The notes under the pieces were generated by a model that was not told the origin of the DNA, searched no databases, and was given only the letters and a program-made list of their open reading frames with translations. A DNA stretch of 64,000 bases from Alligator mississippiensis (Eukaryota > Chordata > Crocodylia > Alligatoridae). The stretch covers positions 3,611,001 through 3,675,000 of the forward strand of contig NC_081828.1 of assembly GCF_030867095.1 (NCBI RefSeq). The letters run 5' to 3'. Shown piece by piece: positions 19,901 to 27,995 of this stretch; within the stretch, counting starts at the first letter, position 1, and every line of letters begins with the position of its first letter. Both the position numbers and the translations under genes were made by a program.

Positions 19901-22900
19901 AAAAGATGCCTTTGGTGAACAGCTCATCCACCGCAAAATTGATCCGAGGGGGAGCAAAAGGGACCAGCTGTGTGACAAAACCAACATGGTTCAACAGGTA
20001 GCAAAGATGTGGGTGAAATCCCAGCCCCGCCAAAGCCAATGACAAAATTCCTGTTGAGTTTGCTCAGGCTGGGAATTCAGCTTGGGTGACTTTGTTCCAC
20101 ATCCACCTTTTAATCATGGCAGTGAAAGGATGTGAAGCTCACATGAGGGAACCCTTCGCATTGTGCCAGTGACATGGACTCATCGATGTTCTGGTCCATG
20201 TCATGCTGAGCTCCAAAATCTCAGTGGCCTTACACTGCTCTGAACATGGGATGGAAACCAAGGAATGATGCTCTTTCATCTGCTAGAGGAGCCACAGGGA
20301 GTTGGTACTATCCACAGATCCTAATAAGACCTTCCAAGTCAGGCTGCATACCGTATGCCCTGCTTGTTCGAGAAGCACTTTGGTTTCCTGGACAGCACGT
20401 CTCATGCTAGGAGAGGGCTGGAAATAGCCATCACCATCGTAATACCCGATCCGAAGGGGTCTGGAGCTGGAGTACACCTGAAAGAAGAGACACCTTCACT
20501 TAGTACCTTGACCACTGTAGGTGCATTGAGTTAAAAGACTCTTCCAAGAAGCCTAAGCATGTAGAAAGATGCAGTGACAGGGGTGTTCATCATACTATAG
20601 TCTCACTGGGGAAGCCCAACAAGGATTCAATGGGTAACAGAGGCTCATTCAAAGGTACTGTGGGAAAGAAATGCAAAGGGGATAGGTGGGACGCTGAAAC
20701 AGTACTCCCGTGTTACACCATTGTAAGGATCTGAAGACACTCTGGGTAAGAATCATTTGGCTAGTCCCTATCTCTGTCACCTAGTGGATTCATAGATGTT
20801 AGGGTTGGAAGGGACCTCAATAGATCATTGAGTCCGACCCCCTGCATAGGCAGGAAAGAGTGCTGGGTCTAGATGACCCCAGCTAGATGCTTATCTAACC
20901 TCCTCTTGAAGACCCCCAGGGTAGGGGAGAGCACCACCTCCCTTGGGAGCCCGTTCCAGACCTTGGCCACTCGAACTGTGAAGAAGTTCTTCCTAATGTC
21001 CAGTCTAAATCTGCTCTCTGCTAGCTTGTGGCCATTGTTTCTTGTAACCCCCGGGGGCGCCTTGGTGAATAAATCCTCACCAATTCCCTTCTGTGCCCCC
21101 GTGATGAACTTATAGGCAGCCACAAGGTCGCCTCTCAACCTTCTCTTGCGGAGGCTGAAAAGGTCCAGTTTCTCTAGTCTCTCCTTGTAGGGCTTGGTCT
21201 GCAGGCCCTTGACCATACGAGTGGCCCTTCTCTGGACCCTCTCCAGGTTATCCGCATCCCTCTTGAATTGCGGCGCCCAGAATTGCACGCAGTACTCCAA
21301 CTGCGGTCTGACCAGCGCCCGATAGAGGGGAAGTATCACCTCCTTGACACATAGGTGGAGAGGTATTGTATTGTGAACAGCTAGCCTGGGGGCACATCTA
21401 CATGTGCACATTTACTGCACAGTAACCAAAAATACTGTGCAGTATGGGTGTGTGCTTACATGTGCATGCCTGTACTGTGCAGTAAATATGGTGATTTATG
21501 CCAATTTGAGCATAAATTTGGTACCTGCATCATGCAGGTATCAAATTTATTCCCAATGTAATTACTGTGCTGTAACGCACATGAAGATGCCTTACTGCAC
21601 CATAACACTGTGTGTGTTGACTGACTTGGGACTAAGCCAGTCCACACACTGTGTTAATGTGCTTTAACGCCTGCACATGTAGACGCCGGCCTATTCCCGC
21701 TTACTGTGCACTAATTTGCTGCGCAGTAAATTTAAGCTGGCATAAATGTCACATATAACATGAAACATTTTCTCCAGTTGAAGAGAAACTAGAAGACATA
21801 CTAATATGCTAGATGGCCTAGTACCATATTATTCAGTTTAAGATCAAAACAGAGACAAATATAACTCTATCAGAATGCACTCTAATATGCTAGGTTATAT
21901 AGTCAATTTAAAAAGCACAACAATCTAGGCCAAAATAATCCAAAGATATTATTTTAGTAGTCTGTAGTCATTATAGTTAAATGTTCATCTCTTACTCAGA
22001 TTCGTAAAATAAAAACTAACCTTTTTGACATTGCACCTAACACTTGTCAGTCATGTGCACACGTGAGTCAATGTGCACCCGAGTTTAATATGACCATGAG
22101 TTAAGGTTTTTAGCTAGAGCTAAAACAATGTTCAGGGCTGTGAAATAGGAGAAAGGCATTACCAGGAATGGCTAATAGCAAAATGACAGACAAAAGGATA
22201 ACTGGTTTTTGGAACATCAAGACCATTAAAGAAGGAGAAAGGGTCATTAACACCTATACAGTGGAGGGAGATTAGCAGGAATCAGGTAGATGATAATGAG
22301 TCGTGAAGTCAATTGACTCTTTCAGCACTGCCTGACTAGAAATGCCACTGCCCTTCCCAGGCAGTTGGGGTTAAAGTCTGGGGGGGACCACTGCACTCCC
22401 ACCCCCCATCCACCCCCGCCCATCATTATTCCCACGTAGGAAGAAAAAACATTGTAACACTCAACAGTGCCAATGTGTCATCTGCCCAGGCCCTTTGTAA
22501 TGCATTCGACTTGTGGGTATTTTCAAAGCTGACATCCAAAGCCTTTCCCCACCCAGTACCACTGGCACAGTCTGCTTCTGTTACCTCCTCATTGAAGGGA
22601 AGAGGTGGCACGGTGGGGTCCAAGCTGAATAACTTCTCACACAGAAGCGCCCTCATACACAGAGCGAGGCTGTCCACATCCCTCGCTATGGGCCCCACCA
22701 TGAAACTAACTGGAAAAGAAACGTAGACGTCCACAATTTCAGGAAGCAAGACATAGGGAGCCTGATTCAGGGAGCACTGAAGTCATTAGGAAGACACCCT
22801 CCCATTTCCTTTGGGTGCATGTCAGATCACTGGTATCTAAGGACATTAAACCATCCTGGTTCGTGACTAGAAAAGAGGCTTAGTCATGACACTCCAAGAC

Positions 22901-25900
22901 TGGGAGCTGAGGTCCACAATTTGTTCCCCTCCCTGCTCCAGACCCTCTGGACATCCTGGCTTAACACAAATCAAGACACTGCATCTGAGTATACGCCATA
23001 CTGCAAGATGAGGTTTATCCCTTCCATCCTGGGACATAAGGGGATGCCTGTAGGTGAATTTTCTATCTTAGGAGGAAGACAACAACTTACCTGATCTCAT
23101 GCCATCTATGGGACTGGCGAGACCCGAGATGCTACAGAAAAAGGCAAATGCAAAACAAAGCACATTCATGAACTCAAACAGTGATGTGAAGAACGTGCCA
23201 GAGGTCAAACTGTGAAGGGCAGGTGAAGTATCCCAAACAGGTTGCTTGCTGCTAGAAGACTGTGGGAATGAGCTTGAGTACAGATGGCCTTCAGCTTGTG
23301 CAAGGATACCAATGACTTTCACTGCCCCTATGTCTTATTTTAAGACCTTCATGGCTCTCCAGACCTTACCCACACAGTATATTTTCTGTCTCCTGATGGA
23401 TCTGATGCAGTCAGTCATGGTTAGACGTTCTGACTACTAACCAGCTAGCAAGGTATATGTATTCAGGTCACCATCGAACTTGCATCTGACTTAAAACATT
23501 GCAGAAATACCGTCTGGAGTCTACGTGAAAAGAGAGTCAGAGCTTTCCTTGACTCCTAAATCATGACCAGGCTGCCTCCAGAGATTTCTGTTGCAGCTGC
23601 ATACATTAATGGAGGTGAAATCCCAGCACTGGTGGAGAGAAAACTATCCTCTCTTAGCTTCCCTCCTGATGCATGTGTGTGAACAGCAAGAACCAGTGCA
23701 TCAGGCTGTTTTTAAATGGGTAGATTTTAAATCAGACATCACTACTGTGTTATGGCAGTGTGAGAGTGATGCTGGAGCCATGATAGCCCAGAAATGATAT
23801 GAGAGACAAGGATTATACAAAGGGCCCAATAAAAGATGTCACCCTAAAGTGACTTGAAGAACATCCTGCATTCAGGAGCTTGTCAACTCAATCCCAACTA
23901 TACAATTGGTCCAATGAAAAATATCACTCTGGAAATCCTTGCCTCTTGCACTTCACTGCTGGCCTGCTTGCTTGTAACCCCATATTAGCTGTTCCCAGGA
24001 AGGACTCAGATCTTGGCATGTACCTCAGCCTGTAGCCCGTCGGTTTGAACCCACACAGCCCGCAGAAGCTGGAGGGCAGGCGGATGCTCCCAGCAACATC
24101 TGACCCAAAGCCCAGGATGGACCCTCCTCCTGCGATCAGTGCTCCTTCCCCTCCAGAGGAGCCGCCGGGGCTTTTCTTATGGTTGTGAGGATTCACTGTT
24201 TGGCCGAAGATGACGTTACTGCAGTCATAGCTGGGAGAGGTCCAAAGGGATAAGCTAGTTATTAGCATCTATTGGGGTGTTTGTTCAATCACCCAGCAAA
24301 ACAGGGCTTGGATCTTAGGGGAGACCTTGCCAGGACTGCTTGCAAACCTCTCTGACCTGCTCAACTATGCAGACCTGATAAGACCATCCATGCTGGGCAG
24401 GTCAAAGGGTAGAGGCCGGTCAAGAAGTAATCTCTGGGCCTTCCAGATTACAGCTCACTATGGGCTGCCCCAGGTACAGCTGCTGAACAGATAAGCCTTG
24501 TGGTCAAGAAGTCAAAAATCAAGGGTTGTGAAGGTCAGTCTGAGCTCAGAGGATCATCTCATCCTCACTAGGGAAGACTTGAGAACAAGTGTGGGCTTTA
24601 CTTATTGAGGCCCCTTTTGCTAGGCTGGTGACTGCCTCTATGATCTAATGATGTGAGTGGGCAGGAAGAGTTCAGTAACACCTGAATAAAGAACGCCGAA
24701 GTCTTACTTGATCATGGACTGTGAAGTGTTGGTCTTCACAAACGGAATCGCTCCCTGCCTCTTTAAAACCTTGACTAATACACTGTCGTCTTCCTCTGGG
24801 GACCCGAGGTAATGGATCAAGCCGCAGGTGGAGACATGGCCCTGGGAAGCCAAGGGACATAGAGACATGGGCCACATGTCCTTTGGATCTGCTCCATTTT
24901 TACCATTTTAAAAGCACAAGCCATTAGGAGCATAGCACTGGGATGGATCAGGTGGATCATTGTGTCCAATCCCCTGCGATAGCAGGAGCTATGTAAGGGA
25001 CATTTCTCCAAAAGGGTTCACAAGAGTATTCACTCTGGCCTCCCCCAGCTACAGCCATAAAGTACCCCCAACAAACTGAGGATCTTTATACAAACCCCAA
25101 GAGCAGCAACAAAACCCTTACAATAAAGTAAAGAAAGAGCAGAGGGGGCAGGTGGGGGGGCAAGGGCACTGCCAATGCATTGGCTACTGCCAGGGTGGTG
25201 GATGTGTTAGGTTGAAATATGATGATGGCCCTTGTTGCAGAGGGCTGTGCTCTTGGCTTCTGAAGTAGGCAAAAATCCCTCAAGAGTCCAAAGGGGAGAG
25301 GGAGGGGAAATCTTTCCTGACCACAGATCTGCTGATTGGTTTAATCTCTAAGAGTAAGAGCAAGATCTACCCTGAGAGTTGTCTCATACTGTTTGGAGCA
25401 CCATCACATTCAAGCCAATCTCTCATCTAGCCACAGCCAGTGTCTAGCGGTTCAGAGGAAGGCAAAAAGACCTCAGAAGCCAAGACATTCAAGAAGAAAA
25501 ATGTCTTCCTATTCACTGCAGGTACCCAAGAAAAACCCTGAAGCATGGGAATCCTATAGATGGAGAGCTAATGACAGTGATGGCATATGACAGAACAAGG
25601 AGCAATGGGCTCAGGTTGCAGCAAAGGAAGTTTAAATTAGATATTAGGAAAAGCCCTTTATTAGGAGGATGGTGAAGCACTGGCACAGGTTACCCAGAGA
25701 GGTGGTGGAGTCTCCATCCTTGGAGGTTTTTAAGCCCAGGCTAGACAAAGCCTTGGCTGGGATGCTGTAGTTGGGGCTGGTCCTGCTTTGAGCGGGGGGT
25801 TGGACTGGATGTGACCTCCTGACGTCCCTTCCAACCCTCACTGTCTGTGATTTTATGATTATTGAAAGCACAACACATCTTTCAAATGCTCTTTGTGATG

Positions 25901-27951
25901 AGTCTACAATATAAGGCGACTAGGGTCAGTTGAAGGTTTTCCATCATCTCAGGAAATCCTGCTGTGTGGGACTATGGGAGCAGCACTGAGAGACCTGAAG
26001 GACTCAAAACTCGTGCCAGCATCGTCACTACCAAGGGGACTGACTCCAGTCCATCTGCTGACCCATATCTCCAGCCACACAAACAAGTATGGGCTCAAAG
26101 TTCAAACAAGCATGGGCTTGAGGGAGTTGTGTGTGACCACTAGGCTTGATTGAGCAAAAAATACATGCAGGAGCACACACCAAGACCACAATGAAGACTT
26201 ATCCACAGTGGATTCAACAGCCACCCATACTGGTGTCCTGGTCCATGATTGGCCTCCTAGGTGCTAGCATGATACAGATTGATGATGATGACGATGGACA
26301 CAGAACTAAGCAGCACACAAACTCCTGTTAGCAATGTTGCAAGTTCAAACATTTCAGGCAAAAGAGAGCTCTGCCACTATCAAAGAGGATGTGATTTTGT
26401 ATTTGTTTGTTTAGCATCCTTCATGCCATGGAGCCTCCAAGGAAGCACATGCACCCCTGGCCTGATTACATACCCTCATGAATGACACTAATTTGACTGG
26501 GACTCTAATGGAAGATTTGCACCTACAGCTGTTAGAAGGCAGTGGTTGCTTTAAGGCTGTCACTCACTTGTAGATGCATACCGTTGGTTCATCTACAAGC
26601 ATCCTGTTGTCCTCAAAACAAAAAAAACAGAGGATCATCTGGAATCCCAACATTTACAGGAAATGGGCTGGAAAGATGGAAGCACCTTGTAGCCGATGTG
26701 ATCCTTGATGCTGACAGGAATGCCGTACAGCAAGCCCTTCTCCTTCTGCCGTCTCAGTTCCTTCAGCTGCTCCTCGCACTCTGATATAAAATCGGTCACA
26801 CAGTTCACCTCCTGGGTCACTGCCAAGGCCTTTCCATGGACATAGAAAAGGATGGGGGTGGGTGGAATTAGGTAGGGAAAATCACATTTATTTTTGAAAT
26901 TGGTATGTTCAGTGTTGCCAACTCTCATGATTTTTGGCATTGTCCTTAAAGTCTATGCTTCAGGGATGTGAAAAAAAACTTTAAAAATTAAGCTCTTTCA
27001 TATATATATATATATATATATAGTAACAGGGAACCGTAGCCCTGTTATCAGGAGGCAGGGCTGCCCCTTTAAGATCTGAGTCTAGAGGAACATCCAATAC
27101 TAGGAGGGTAGGGGTTAAAAACCCAACCACCCAGGCCGGTCAGCTGGCAGGAAGGAGATAGGGCTCTAGGCCCATATAAACTTCAGGGCTGCTGGCGGGG
27201 GAAGACCTCTGGCAAGCTGCCAGGGGAAGGGAGCTCCTGCATGGCAGAACTACCCGGGAAGGCTGTGGCTGCTGGCCAGATGGTTGCTGTGGCTAATGAG
27301 GCTCCAGGAGTCTACAAGGTACCCAGAGCTGGGAGGTACTCAATACTTGAGGAGCAGTTTGGGGTTTTTAAGAAGCCAGAGTATGGTGTGTAGGACTTGT
27401 ATCATGTTATGGCCCAGGGGCTCATATTTATGTTGTTCTTTTATCCGGTGGACTGGGCTGAGGCTATTGTGGGAGGAAGAGGCCTCATTGGGGTACACTA
27501 CTGTGCAGAGCCCCAGTGCCAGGGAGCACCACAACAGGGGGCAATCATACCCCAGAGCCAGGGGGCACAGAGACAGAGGGCAGACCCCAATGCCAAGGGC
27601 CACAGCGACAGGAGGTGGGCAGACCCCAGCACCAGGAGTCCTGCCTGGTGATAGAGAGTGAGCAGACACAGTGCCTTAGGGCTCAAGTCAACATCTATAT
27701 ACCATCTATGAGGCATGGGCCACCATGTAGGGAAGGTTTGGAGCAGTGGATAGCAACCCCTAGTATCGGGGTAGTAAATGGGCAGCCTCCCACCTGGGTA
27801 ACATCATAATTATTGTTACATCAAGGCGTGGCAGGAGAGAAAGGTGGTGAGTAGCCCAGAGACAGAAGGTTAGGCCTACATTAGACAGGCCCAGGGATGG
27901 ACCCCTGTCACATATCTATATCTATATCTATATAATAGATATAGCTATATA

Positions 27952-27995
<44 letters not shown>

